From assembly GCA_022113835.1 (NCBI GenBank), contig JAILWY010000009.1, forward strand, positions 14,298,001-14,362,000: a DNA stretch of 64,000 bases, in the 5' to 3' direction. The first letter of the stretch is position 1. Each line of letters starts with the position of its first letter. The notes below the pieces were generated by a model. The model was not told the origin of the DNA. It made no database searches and saw nothing but the letters and a program-made list of their open reading frames with translations. The DNA is from Atopsyche davidsoni (Eukaryota > Arthropoda > Insecta > Trichoptera > Hydrobiosidae). This document shows positions 23,064 through 36,060 of the stretch, one piece after another. The translations under genes were made by a program, and so were the position numbers.

Positions 23064-23940
23064 CGTCATTTTAAACATAACTAAAAGGATTGGTAAGTCA
23101 ACTAATAAAAACCTATCCATAATTAAATTTTAATTATTGTAATGGCGGTTAGATTGACGTTTTTTAAAAATAAAATATTTTTTTTCTTTACCTCTTCGTC
23201 GTGTATTGATTAAATCAAATGTCTTTGAAGTACCCTCTCCGCTTTCATGTTTCTGTGTTCGTATAAATGGAACATATTAACTTCTCAGGCTTTCGATATA
23301 AAATTTATTGAGATTAAAAAAAAAAACTCAGACCAAAAAAATACGCCGTCTGTGCTTTTTGTAATGAAATGTTTTATTATTCTTTTTTTATACTATATCC
23401 ATCTTTATAAAATTTAATGGAAAATATTAAACGAAGAAAAAACACGGGACTCGGCTTTAAAGTTGGAGTGTTGTATTTGTATAAACATACATTTTACTTA
23501 TGTTTAAAGAAAAACAGTTAGTATTTTAAGAAAATTTAAAAAGTTGGCAGACTAAATTTATTTCGGCGTATTAAGACTGAGACGTTATTTTTTTTTTGAG
23601 TAAGTAGGATTTTCGTGATTTCGCAGTAAAAAAAAAACTGTTCGAGGCACATTGTGACATCTGTATTATTTAAACAGGTAGTGTAATTTTATGTGTTATT
23701 GTATTAACAGTATAATAAATATCCAGTCGTTGAAAAAATTCATTTGCATGCATAGCTTTGTGATAATAAATGTATAGTTGATTAGTGGGGTGTAGCAGCT
23801 TATTCATTACTAGCAGCAAAGTACACGATCAACTGATTATTGAGAATAAGTATGAACTTGTTAGCTTTTATTTTATTAATTAATAACTATTCAAGAGTAT
23901 TATTGAGTTTTTTTTTTTTTTCATTAATTATAAATTAACT
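23064..23940. other. Noncoding, AT-rich
   Basis: No supported feature. Confidence 0.55.
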
Positions 23941-24096
23941 TAACCCGTTTGCTCGATATTTGTAAACATAAACAGTGTAGCGCGCACTCCACCGACATTC
24001 ACTCACCAATTAGGCACTTTTCCACGGGGGCTGGTCGGGGGGCGTCTCGCCGCCCCCGCAGACGCCGCCACCTATTTTCAGACGGCGGGGCGCAGC

Positions 24097-24165
24097 GCGG
24101 GGGGGTGGGGGGCAAGGGGGTGGGGGGCAAGGGGGTAGGGGGGCAAGGGGGTGGGGGGGCAAGGC
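24097..24165 (+). repeat. G-rich minisatellite, quadruplex-prone
   Basis: About four tandem units of roughly 15-17 bp, each a GGGGG-T-GGGGGG-CAA variant, run into a C9 tract (about 24165-24173). The + strand has many G runs of four or more, so it can form intramolecular G-quadruplexes. The following C run can also pair back on the G tracts. The surrounding island (23990-24240) is CpG-rich. Confidence 0.8.
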
Positions 24166-24174
24166 CCCCCCCCC

Positions 24175-24360
24175 TGCCCCGCCCCGCACTGTAAACACTC
24201 GGGCCAGATTATTTTTAGGCGTTAACAATGATCGCCGGCTGGTGTAATACAAGCCTCTATAAATACGCGATTAACATGATTTGTTGAGCGACGCTTTTAC
24301 GGGCTTACAGTCTGCTTCGGCTCGGTTCGATTTTAAAGCTCATTCTAAAGAATCTATTGC
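24175..24360. promoter_or_regulatory. GC-richer island with a TATA-like box
   Basis: TATAAATA lies at 24258-24265 on the + strand downstream of the G-rich minisatellite. I see no initiator match at the right distance and no first exon, so promoter activity is only a possibility. Confidence 0.2.
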
Positions 24361-25320
24361 AAATTATCTGTGTTGTGTCTAAAAGCTATCGTAGACAACA
24401 AAATAAAAACAATGCGAATTTGATTAAATATATCGACCCGTACGGTAAATATTCAATATGTAAAACCTAATAATACAAGATTTGATTTGGGCTAATCATT
24501 AAACATTCTAAGCCATGTTTATTACGATTTCTCTTTGAAGAAAGCCTGTATGTAGAAATGGTTTGCTTTCTTTAATTAATTTCTTTTGTGTACACAATTA
24601 TTTGTGAAAATCGATAAAACATCATAAATTCGAAAGTCTTATTAATTAATTCTTATAACGGCTTATTAATAAATTTATTTTCTATTTTTAAATTCATTAT
24701 TATATAAGCGTCCTGAAATTTCTGAAAAGGAAAACTTCAGTGGGGTAAATAAAAGAATGAGCACAATATAAGCACTGGTAATTAATTTAAAGAAATCAAG
24801 TGAAACAAAAATGTTAAATATAAATAAAATTTATTCGAAATCCTGCGGCTTAAATATTTCTAAGAAGCGCTACAGAGGGAATATACAAACAGGGGCTATC
24901 ATTAAAAATACCAGACAAGACAATGGCGAGTGGAGCTCCGCCTGCGATTATAATTCTGTACATTTGGTGTATATTTAATTAACAAATACGATGTTGATGC
25001 TGTATTCAGAATTCATGCTTTATAAATAAATTACACTCCATGAATTAAGATGTAGTTTTTTAGGTAATTGATACTAACACTTGCAATCTCAGTACAAATT
25101 GTTTCTGAACAAACTGAAATAAATTTCAGCCTAAATTCAATATTTATTTGACAGTTTTATTGTTGGATTCAGAAGCCAATGGTTATGAACGAATAAGTAA
25201 AAGGTATACCTCAATATATTTGCACAGATATTCTTTGTATGAAAATGTCACGTTGCTTTAGTACCAGAACCTCACTAATTTTTGATGAATGTTTTATGTC
25301 TCTGTGTTCTCTAATAATGT
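24361..25320. other. Noncoding, AT-rich
   Basis: No supported feature. Confidence 0.55.
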
Positions 25321-25340
25321 GATGTTTGCTTCCCTTGCAG

Positions 25341-25421
25341 CGTATCGGGGTCACTCGATCTGAACGCTTGCAACGAAGCTCAGCTGTCGGGAGCACATGC
25401 CCGGGAGGAATTAGGCCGCTG
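25341..25421 (+). CDS. Candidate 81-nt internal exon
   Basis: The acceptor is TGCTTCCCTTGCAG (ending 25340) and the donor is GTGAGT (25422-25427), both strong. The interval is 60% GC (49 of 81), well above its surroundings, and its length is a multiple of three. Two frames are open: frame 0 (starts RIGVTRSERLQRSSAV) and the frame offset by one base (starts VSGSLDLNACNEAQLSGAHA, continuing REELGR and finishing in a split codon); the third has TGA. The second is more protein-like. I recognise neither. It lies on the same strand as the two 57-nt microexons and could belong to the same transcript, but the phases agree only if frame 0 is used. A noncoding exon is possible. Confidence 0.42.
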
Positions 25422-25427
25422 GTGAGT

Positions 25428-28320
25428 AGGCAACTGACTTAACACCTCCCACTCCCACGAACATCTCTCCCTACATCCCACGCTCTTCCCACATCAGTTC
25501 GACTTGCCTCAATATCATTTATATGAAATATACAATATGTTTTTCTATCCAAAGTAATCTATTTACACATTTACAACGATAAAATTCCGTAGTTTCGCAG
25601 TCGCATACAACGATTTAAATTCTCAGTTACAAAACGTCGATGCACGTAGAGCTCAACGTCGATGGTTGTTTACTTATTTTCATGTAAAAAATGATGGCAC
25701 TGATTTTTTTTATCTCTAAAGTCGTTAATAAAAGTTGACTCATGTGGGAGGTGCCATCACGCAATACGGCGTAACAACCCCAGCTTTTATTTGACGGCAA
25801 AACAATTCACTAGACCAGAAATTCAACATTGTTACGGCAACAATAACCCCAAATAACGTGAATATTCATTGAACATTTTTTTTAAATAATGCTTACTCAT
25901 GTGCGGGGGAATATTGGAAGCCTTCTGTAATCGCCCTTTGTAAATGAAAATCCGCCCGCCCGCCCTATCGGCGCAGCCTCCTCCGCGCTAACCCCGAACT
26001 ACCGCGACTTCGTTAAATTGCCCACAGCAGCTTCTTACCTTCAAATGAATGGATAATGAGCAGAAACAAATAATAAGCAACCGTATACAAACATCAGGAG
26101 TTTGACCTTTATCAACCCTCCTGGCGTATTTAAATAAGAATGCTCTTCTCATTCGTAAAAACGTAATGCTGCCTCGTATTTTCTGCGTAAATTAACGAAT
26201 TGGCCTTTGAGATTTATTTTTAACTTGTTATTTTTTTCTCTCAAAGGTCAGGATGGAATAGACTCTCTCATATTGTGTAGTGCTTTCAATCCGGCTCCCT
26301 TGTGCTGCGTGCTTTTCTAAAATTGTGTTCCAAGATACTTCCTATAAATTTGCTGTACATATTTACCTCTGTAAACGATTGTAACTTCTAAGCCCGAATT
26401 CGAAAAATGTACCAAATATAGATTTAGAGGGATAGTGATTGCTGTTTCTTTTTAACCCAACCATTTCTATCAAATTAGATACTCAAAACATTCTTTATTA
26501 GGTAAATTTTTTTTTTTATTTAAACACTAAAAATTTTTTTTTTTTTATACAAATTAATACATATTTAATAATAATAATAATTTTAACTATTATCAATCTA
26601 ATATATAATATTTGTCATTTAGATATACAAAGTTTTCGCAAATGTTAGTTTACCTTCTCGGTGCAACGTTAGGCATTATATAAACCGATTTTTTTTTTAC
26701 TTCCGTCCTTTTAATAATATATGACCATGTACATCGTTTTAATATATCAATCTTTTTCGAGAATCGTGTTCGACTAATTTTATATTTATCGTACATTTCG
26801 TAACCCTCTTTACTTAAAAACCTGCTATCTTCAATTTTCTGTTCTTGAAAATGGAATTACTGTATATATTTTAAGTACGTGGTTATTATACTGCTTTAAA
26901 ATATTTCTATTTGTAAATCTTATATGAATTGCGTTGTTCATCATATTTGGTTTGGTTTTAAAACTTCTACACCTGCTTTATATTTATTGACAAAATTTTT
27001 CTCTATTATATTGTTTTAGTTGCATATTTTCCCACTTGTGACTTTAGCGGGAGTTTTTTTTTTGTATATATGTATATATATATTCCATCAGTGAGTTAAC
27101 CCTTTAATCTACCGAGGGGCGATTTATCAGTTCTCATTCTTCAAGCCTCCCCCGCCGTGGAATCGATCGTCGCCCTTCCATCCGCCCCCGTTTATCGCTA
27201 CAAATGTGAACACAATTGCGGACCTTCTAGAATCAACACTTTGTAGTATTCCCTAATAGTACAAATGATAATTTCAAGCCCTGTTCGGTAGTGAAATTAT
27301 GTATTCAGACAATCGATATCGAAGAATTTAATTTTTTTTTAAATTACGAGAAGTTATTGACACACAATTGAGAAAGATTCTTAGTGTAATTGGTGAATTT
27401 TAAATACAGTAAGCATGGATATGAATGATACTGTTAATCTTTTATAATGTGTGATATGTCCGTTGTTCAATTCTCTTATTTATGGTCGGTAGTTAAATGA
27501 AAATATTTTTGCATCAAACATATAATTCATTCTGCTTACAGTTATATGTGATGTGGGTATATTCTAGCTGGCTGTAGTATTTTAATAAACCAATGTAATA
27601 ACAACGTATTCAAGGTCAAATTTTCCTATGCCTTATATTGTGGTATGATAATGCAATAAATTCTGTAATATGTGGCAAAGTAAGAAGTTTTATTATAAAA
27701 ATAATTTTTCATTCCACTAAGCTATTCCGGGAAACATGGAAATGGCCTTGGAAACTCGTGGCGAGTGTGGTCTATTTATACACGTATGGACATTTTAATC
27801 GATTTTTATTTCATAACATTGTGAAATAAAATTTATGTATATTCTCCAGAACATATTTTACGTTTTAAGTTTAAGTGTAGGATATTTTTTGTAAAACACT
27901 CTTTGTTGGGCTGTATTTGATTATTTTTTTTAGAAAGTGAATATAAGTGATTATTTTATAATTAAATTTTATGATATTTATTCTTCAAAAAAGTTGTATA
28001 CTTTTGCAATTTCACAATATTATAATTAATGTATGTTCGTTACAATTATATTTTCATAATAACTAAACTGAAATTCCAATATGCAAACTATAAACTCTAC
28101 TCAGACCATAATACATAAAAAAAATCAGAATATGGACAATCTTAAAGATATATATATCTTTAATTTTTTCTCGTTGTTAAAATCTTGCTATGGTCAAGCC
28201 TAAAATTTATTAAATTCATATAAGTAATCGACCTCAAAGCCGCTAATTAAATGTTAAATTTTAAATTAGATTATTGTGTTGACGGTTACTCCTCGATAAA
28301 ATAACCGGAGAAATAAATCG
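25428..28320. other. Mostly AT-rich noncoding with small islands
   Basis: GC-richer patches lie at 25428-25520, 25900-26060 and 27100-27230. A perfect 22-bp AT palindrome spans 28142-28163 (core AAAGATATATATATCTTT). No exon or transposon ends that I can support. Confidence 0.5.
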
Positions 28321-28324
28321 GTAT

Positions 28325-28525
28325 TTGTTCGTTGTGTTGTGTTCTAGTCGCAATTATCCACGAGCGATTTGGTTTTCCCCGGAAGTGCTCGCTTCACCTC
28401 GCTACCGGAATTGTTTCCCCATTTTTGTTGTGACTCGCCGCCCTGTCGTCTGCTCTCCGGAATGCGGGGCGCTTGTCAGCCCGTCGCTCCGAAAATATCC
28501 ACCGCTATTTTCCAACTGATGAAAA
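28325..28525. promoter_or_regulatory. GC-richer island with Ets-like site
   Basis: Contains CCGGAAGTG (28379-28387), an Ets-consensus match, and two more CGGAA cores. The 64-codon frame across it has no known domain. Confidence 0.25.
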
Positions 28526-29439
28526 GGGCATGTTAAAATTGTCAGGAAATCTGGAATCTTTCCATTGTAATAACACGCTGTTAAGGTAATAATAATTAAG
28601 ATAATACACAGTTTTGAGAATCTTTGCAATTAAATTTTGGTAAATTATTGTATTGGTGATTAATTCTCGATAAAAATAATTCGTTATGGCTGGATTTTTG
28701 ATATGATTTTTTTTCCTTCACGCATCGACTTTTTATTTAATATTTTATTTTTTGGCATTTCGTAACATTATTTATTACAATATTATAAATAATTTTTGTG
28801 AAATAAAATATGTATATCGCTAGCTTATTCGAAACTACCGATGCCAACAATATTTACTAATATTTTTTTTATAATTCTATCTTATAGCATGATATCCTTA
28901 CAGTATGCATTTTATTATATAACATATACCACTGAAAACAATTGTGTTGATTATTTTAAGTGATTGATTATGTTCTACCAGTGATCTTGAAAATCTTTCA
29001 TGGAAACGTCAAGATGCTGAGATAAATATGTAAAATCGCGAGCGTCTCCGTAATGCAAAGGTTTTTTTTTAAACGTATCTTATTTAGCATATTTTTTGTC
29101 TGTCTACGAGTTTTCGTTTTTGTGTAGCTCCTCGGCACCTCACTAATCGAAACTAAAGAATTCATACTGACATGATGAATATTCTCGGTATGTTTCAAAA
29201 CTTTCAGACTTCTAAAAGATTTTTATGAAGCCATAAACAGTTATATTTTTATTTTATTGTTTCATATAATCGCTGTTATTGTATTTGTTAATGATTTTGC
29301 CTGTAAGGGAGCTTGCTTCGTTTCTTTAGAAAATTATTATGTTTTTGTGCAGGTATCTAGTCAAAGTATGAAATTGAAATGAAACTTTGTGTATTTCGCT
29401 TCACCGAGAAACCCTATTAGCTGAATTCCAATCAGTCAA
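28526..29439. other. Noncoding, AT-rich
   Basis: No supported feature. Confidence 0.55.
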
Positions 29440-29760
29440 ATATTAACATAGCTAATTAACATCTGCCCCACTCCAGGCCATCTAAATCAACTCCACAATA
29501 ATTACTTTAAAACTCAGACGGCCTGTTCTGACTGAAAAAAATGCCTTTTCGCTAAACAAACTGAATGGAGGTAATATCGCTCTCCTGTGCTGTGGAGGCC
29601 GACCTCCCTCACCTCGTCTGCCTCTTGAACAGGTGTCTGTCTGAAGGGTAGCATTCTCCCGACCCAGGCCGGCGGTCTGGGGGATGGTGGAATCGATACT
29701 GTTATCTGGGAATCTTCGTAGCGAATCATTACGGTGGGGGCGAAGAGATTTGACTTTGTG
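29440..29760. other. Complex GC-richer island
   Basis: Non-repetitive sequence with no simple repeats. A minus-strand 71-codon frame crosses it but has no recognised motif. A regulatory element is a reasonable but unproven guess. Confidence 0.3.
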
Positions 29761-31170
29761 ACCTACTTATTTTTAGTTATCTATTTATTCTATATGTTGA
29801 CATGCTTAACTTTTTAGATAAAGTTTTATCTGAGCTATAACACTGTCTTTTTACAACAGAAAATCACTGCAGCGCTTTTATTGCATTGACATAGTGTTCA
29901 TGTTTTTCATACATCAACATCTTGTATCATTAATATTATCATCAACTTACACCACCACATAATGCATTTTCAAAATTTGGTTCAATGCGAATATATTGAT
30001 TATTTTATAAAACCAATACCCCAAAAAGCCCCCCATCTTTCTAGTCGATCCAATTTATTTTCGAGTAAACTGTTGATCCTTTTATATTTGATATTCTGGG
30101 TCTAACAATCTAGTAGAATTTCTCCCTTTCATTATAAATACTTTTTACCAATTTCTATTATATCCGCCACTACGATAAGAACCGAAAGCGAGCTTTTTTT
30201 TTATTCTTTTCTTTTTAAGATGCATTTATGTTCGTATTTTCTTTTAAAACATATTGAGAGGTCTTTTTCTTTTCATTTAGCTTGATTAATTATCTTGGAA
30301 TGCATGATTTGATTAATGGCTTAGTGATTTTGTTTAGCTCACGACCAGCTGTCTGTTATCTTAGCAGAGATACGATGAGTAATGAAATTAAAAAATATAT
30401 TATCGCGTTAATATTGATTGATTCGGTTGCATGTGGTTAAATCTAATGCATAAACGACGAATGTAAAAATTTAGATGTCTAGTAAGTTGGCGAGTGTTCC
30501 AAATCATGAGTTTTCGGGCTATGTACGAGTATGTATAAATTAGGGTCATTTTTGTTACAATTATGTCGATAAGGTTCTGCGTTTAATTTCCTTATAATTC
30601 CTATGGGAATTATACTCTGGTCAAATATCACTTACAAATAATACAAACAAGAAACTCAATATTGGTACAGCAAACCAACCAAAAATCTAAAAATAGATAT
30701 ACATTTTCGACCGTGCTGCCATTACACTAGCCCTATTTATTAAAAAAAAATTGTAAATGCTGAGTAATTCTAGAACTGTAATCTAAAAAAAAAGTAATTT
30801 TTATCTTAAAATTTTTTTTTTAAGATCCAGAACAATCAGATCTGAAATCCAGACATACAAATCCCGTTGAAAAGTTTTTTTTGTCAATGTGAGATAGGCC
30901 AAAAAAGCTTTAAAGATAATTTAATATTTAGCAATGTATTTATTACTTTGCACTTTGGGTATGTGTTTGTATTCATTGGTTGGACTTTTGAATGGTTTTT
31001 TTTTCCACTTTAATTGTATTTTTGATTAAATACTTATCTACTTCACCTTGTGTGTGTGTATATATATATAATATATAGTAAAAACAAACGCGATCATCCG
31101 CAAGACTTGATTGTTTCCTCTTTGCAGTAGACTTTTTCGTTAATTGAATAAATTCCTACAGATCGGATTT
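29761..31170. other. Noncoding, AT-rich
   Basis: Contains a (GT)n(AT)n run at about 31050-31076. Nothing else supportable. Confidence 0.55.
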
Positions 31171-31460
31171 TGAGAGAATCTAAAATCTCAGCAAGGCGGA
31201 CGAACACGGTCCCGGGGATTTCGAAGAATTCCCTTGTTCGGACTCGCCCCTAATCCTCCGGGGCCGGGCCGGACCTCTGGGTGGCTCGTAATTCTGAAAC
31301 ACTGAGACCACGCTAGGCCATTACATCATTTTTTTTATCAGTTGTTTAGTGCAGTGACGTCAGCGCTGGATGACGTCACTCGCATTTATCTTGCACAGTT
31401 GTGAATAAGAATCGAGCAGTCATTGTTTTTGTATCAATAATATATGACGTCATCATTGAA
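31171..31460. promoter_or_regulatory. Island with three perfect CRE palindromes
   Basis: TGACGTCA occurs at 31355-31362, 31371-31378 and 31445-31452. The first two are 16 bp apart start to start, so about one and a half helical turns. The upstream half (31180-31320) is GC-rich. CREB/ATF (CrebA, CrebB, Atf) binding is inferred from the consensus. No gene start is visible within the window. Confidence 0.6.
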
Positions 31461-32099
31461 CTGATTCTTCTCGCGTGCAAACGCGTACATTAATTGTTTG
31501 TTTGTTGTCAACGTAAACTTTACTTTTCACGTTGCCTCAAAGCCTGCGATCTCAACGAGGTGTTTACAATAAGTGGCTTTTAGATATACCGGAAAGGAGG
31601 ATTACTAAAGGCTTTTGAATTCCGTTCGCTTTGTTTACAGTGCAATGATATTGAAGTGCACGCCACGAAGGCTGCAATGATAACATATGTTTTTGAAGCC
31701 GATTAGATAAGATAAAATAGCCTTTTCAATATCTGCCGAAAACGCTTTGTTATCTGTCATGGCTGCACTGACTCAAGAGGTATATGAATATTAAGGAAAA
31801 ACGAATCTCGATTTTGGTGTACTGTACTTTTTTGAAAATACTTTTTTACATGGTGTATCTATACTCAGACACGGGAACGATGATTTTCATAGAATTCAAG
31901 ATACTTATATGATCTTTAACCGTGTTTTTTTTTTTTAATATAATATGTGTAGGATGGAAACATTTTAAGTCCCGTGTGTGTAAATAATATCCATATAAAA
32001 GTAAATAATTATGGTTTTGAAAACAATTCGTGCTGCTTTTTCTCAAAATCGATTGCAAGGACAAAACAGTGTGTCGAATGTGCGTTATCATTTATTGGT

Positions 32100-32385
32100 C
32101 GTCTGTATATTGACCCGTGGCATAAACTACAGAAACTACAGGCCCTGCGTTGAGTCGTAGATTAATTCCGTCGCAGTGGCACCCTCTAGCCTCCTGAGGC
32201 CTGCGAGGCCGTCCTCCCTCCCCTGGCCGCACGTGATGGCGTCGCACGTATCATCACGTGGCGGCGTCTGCTGGGGATTGGTTTACTGTCAGGTGGACAT
32301 GCGTAATGCCACTATTTGCGTACATGATTTGCGGTCGCCTTGTTTATTTCTGGTCTACCTGTAAACGGATACGTTATATAAGGAA
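32100..32385. promoter_or_regulatory. Island with paired CACGTG E-boxes in inverted repeat
   Basis: CACGTG lies at 32230-32235 and 32255-32260, within arms CCGCACGTGATG and CATCACGTGGCGG that form an imperfect palindrome. Fork-head-like TGTTTATTT and TGTAAAC follow at about 32340-32355, then a TATATAAGG at about 32375. CACGTG is the core for Myc/Max, CLOCK/CYC and MITF-type bHLH factors. No transcript start is identifiable. Frames here have no recognised domain. Confidence 0.4.
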
Positions 32386-32470
32386 GCAACGTATTTATTT
32401 ATATACCTTTGCTACCACGAAGCCATTGCTTGCCGTATATAGTCACAGAGTAAAGATTATTTAAATTATA

Positions 32471-34090
32471 AAAAAATTATGAAATTGATAATTAATTATA
32501 CATTTTAAATTTTCTACGGCTTGATGCCTTGCTATGACTACTTATTGAAATTTATTGCATTAAAAAAAATATTTTAATAATTTACCATGTGTGGTTTACA
32601 ATATAAATAAATGCCAATAGAATATTCATCGATTTCAAAAAAATTCTTGCTTACTAAACACATATCTGTTACTGTAAGCATCTTTGTTACACTCGCGTAC
32701 TTGAAACATCAGCTCATCGTCTACCGTTAAGGTCCTTCAGTATTTCCCTGCGGTAGTTAAATTAAACACCTCTGTGTGCTGTGACATGCATCAAACCTCT
32801 GTATTAATTACGCATACAAATCCATGCTTAAAATCCGCGTGCTAAAAGAATTTAAAAGCCTAAAATAAACAGTTTTAACTGCCAACATGTGATCAGTAAT
32901 TGTTTTTAGAATTTTTTTAAAACACACCCGAGTTCATAATACATAATTTAACCTATAAAGCATAATTGCTTTTGTATATTTTATGGTGCATTGCTTTTAT
33001 TGTTCGTTCGTTGTCCATTGGTCACGTTTGCGTTTATGTAAAATGACTCGTGTTTTATAACACGTGTTTAATACAATCAATGCCGTTGATTGCGCGTCAA
33101 CCGAAGGAGATTAATTCTAATTTGATTATCACATTCGACGGACGGGCGAGTACGGACGCATTCCGGCGGGTCGCGAAATCAATATTCCACCTGAGTAGGC
33201 CGCGAATTGTATAAAATGCATTTGCAGTCGTAATGCCCCGTGCCCGCTCATAATATGCGCTTATTTTCTATATCCGTCGTGGGACCCCTCGCGGCACCAG
33301 TCGGGCCAACGTGACGCGAAGCGCAATACGAAGGCTGCGACAGGCTTTAATCCTTCGCTTCTCTTTTTTAAATGAAAAAACGTTTTTTTATTTTTTTTCA
33401 ATATTAATATCATGGCTTTTGATCTCCAAGGTGTTTGCATTATATACCAGTTTCTATTACCCGGTACGTGCTCGATAATATTCATTTAACGTCTATATCT
33501 GCCGTAGATTGCTTTGCGACGTGGGAACAGCGTGACATGAAGTACGGTGCCAGTATACGACAGGCATTTATTTCTTTCTTAGAATTGGTAATTCTTATAT
33601 TTACATTATTTTTTAAAATAATATTATGACTGTAGAATTTCAGGATGCTCCTTACGCAATCCGGCATCCGGCACACATTAATAACTCCAGTTATAAATAA
33701 TAATTTACGTAATTATTTAATGTATTTGTTTATTTTTTACTGCCTAACCGCGGAATTCCTTGCTTAGTTATATAATCAATTACTAAATATTATTATTTTG
33801 AATTGCTCATTGTATCTTATGTTTATACAAACAAAAAATACCAATAAGTTATGCTTATAACAATTATATATTGTTTCAACTCAATATTTTATTGTTTACA
33901 TCGGGAAAATAACATCATACTTTTCAATATATATATTATATTTGTAAATTAATATTACGATTCAAGAAATTGAATGATCTACAAGCATGTAAAGTTACGT
34001 TTTCAAATTTCTGTTTTAATTGTTCGAATAGTTTTTTCTAGTGATTTTCTATCAAAATAACTTATGTATATGTGTGAAATATTTATTTTA
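32471..34090. other. AT-rich noncoding with one GC-richer island
   Basis: An island at about 33090-33350 is complex and CpG-containing; the rest is AT-rich. No exon pair or repeat that I can support. Confidence 0.45.
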
Positions 34091-35440
34091 GTAACATCCC
34101 GAGTGGGTTGAGTAATCGTAGGCGTTCTTCCCCTGAACTGGCAAATAAATCAGGTAGCCAGCAACGTGATGCCCCCAGCCCGGCAAGGCCTAATCTGCGG
34201 GCATGTGTCCCGGAGCCCCGTGGAGGTCGTGCATTGTGGGTTGCGTGAAGTTCTTTCACGGTCAGTCGGTTGACCTCTTCGTACTTGTATTTTTAAATAA
34301 GTGGCTTTATATTATATATATATTTTTTTCTGCAGAAAAGTCTAATATCTATATATAAATTCAAATAAAAGGTCATAATAAAATGTGTATTGATTTGTAT
34401 TACAAGAAAGTATTCGTTTTTTATTTCAGTGTTGCAATCAATTTTACATTACATTTAAAATTTTATAATTACTTCAAAAATTAAAATTATGAAATCAAAA
34501 CTCTCATTTTTTTACGAAATAGTTTGTTGATTATAAAAGCAATATTTTTTTCTTTTTTTCAAAAAGATAACGAGGACACGGTGTTTTTATCCTATACTTT
34601 TGATAAGGTATTATAAGATTAGGCAGTTGCTCATACTGCATGACGAAGGTCTTCTCACTTCTTTACGCTTATTGATCATCCACTATTATTCGCAATTACA
34701 ATACTGCTTTGCTTTTGACATTGGGCGTCCTCAAGGTCTCTTTTTGTCTAAAATACCATGAGTCGCAATAAGCAGCTCACGCGGTAAGTTATCGGGACCA
34801 TCGGATGATAACAGGCAGATTTTTGATCGATTTCCGACTAGTAGCTTATATTGAGATGATCAGTCTTTAATAACTGCGTCGTAATGTATTTTGAAATTAA
34901 CACAGCATTAAGCAATAAAATTTCATCGTTTACAATTACGTAGTTAAAAGTATCGGAAAGTGTTAGGTGATAGGCGATAATGACATTCCTGTGAGATGGA
35001 AAATTGATTGAAAATTCTTGAGCGAGGAACGCTTGTTTTGATTAAGTCTTGAAGTTAATCTTAAATAACAAAATATATTGAAATGGACACTCTAATTCTA
35101 CTCTTGTTATTTGCACGGAATAAAAATAGGTTTTATATTACGAATAGCAAATCAATTGTATAGACTGAATGCTTCATAGATTTTAATACTTTTAATTATT
35201 GTTATTGGATACGAACTTGCTTATTTTGATAATAAAAATTGATATTGACAGCAGATGCCAATTTAAAATATATTTATTTAACAATCCCTAATGCATGTTA
35301 TCTTTATTGTACAATATTTCTACGTCATAAACATGTAAGTAAACTTCTGGGATTTAATTTTTTTTTTTAATTTAAACACATCATGTTAGATTCATTTTAA
35401 ATAGTCTTGTGGTTAGCATAGTTGTTAGATCACACAGCTT
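34091..35440. other. Small GC-richer island then AT-rich sequence
   Basis: The island spans 34100-34280 and includes TGCATTGTGGGTTGCG. The remainder is AT-rich and featureless to me. Confidence 0.45.
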
Positions 35441-35455
35441 TGTCTCCTGATAGAT

Positions 35456-35482
35456 GTTATACGGTGCTATTCACCGTATAAC
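35456..35482. repeat. Perfect 11-bp hairpin
   Basis: GTTATACGGTG and CACCGTATAAC form a perfect stem around CTATT. A third partial copy, ATACGGTGAATG, follows at 35490-35500. It could be a transposon-end relic, a structured regulatory site or a protein-binding palindrome. No terminator role is expected in a eukaryotic genome. Confidence 0.7.
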
Positions 35483-35739
35483 ACCCTAATACGGTGAATG
35501 TCATGACAGATTATTTATTTCGATTAACCTGTCCTTACAATAAGATACATGAAACTAAAAACCAAAAGGTGAAATATCAAATGACTAAGAATCGCTTTAA
35601 ATATTATGGGGAAAATTTAAGCAAAAATACTTGTTATTCACATTCATTGATTTTGTGCGTCGTATGCTTCAAACAAATTGTTTAATCTTGTATCGATAAT
35701 TAATAGAGATCATGGTGAATATTTAACAAGACAAACTAC

Positions 35740-36060
35740 ACTCCTGTGTTTGTCCCTTTGGGCAGAACCAGTTTCAGGTTAGGGTTGCGAGTTCAAAGGG
35801 ATCGTGCGGATGGCGGGTCCTTTCACTTTTTCGTTGCACAGCCTCCCTGCACAGGTTGCCGTGCGGTTTAATTTCAGATCCGGGAAAGTTTGAGAGCCCG
35901 AGGCTGGGGTCGTTTTGTTGCGGGCCTCCGTGGGTCTTCCCGGGGCTACCGGAAATAGGTTAATAATACGACACCGCGCTGGGAACTAAATGGGTCAAGG
36001 TATTTCTAGAATCTGGCGGAAGCCGCGTGCATTTAATTACATCACCACGCAGTGCTCATC
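35740..36060. other. GC-rich island
   Basis: Complex CpG-containing island. Acceptor-like AG sites exist but without convincing donors. A regulatory function is inferred weakly. Confidence 0.3.

Noticed and set aside
28142..28163. 22-bp AT palindrome as a functional hairpin
   Set aside because: Made mostly of a TA repeat, so easily produced by chance in AT-rich DNA.
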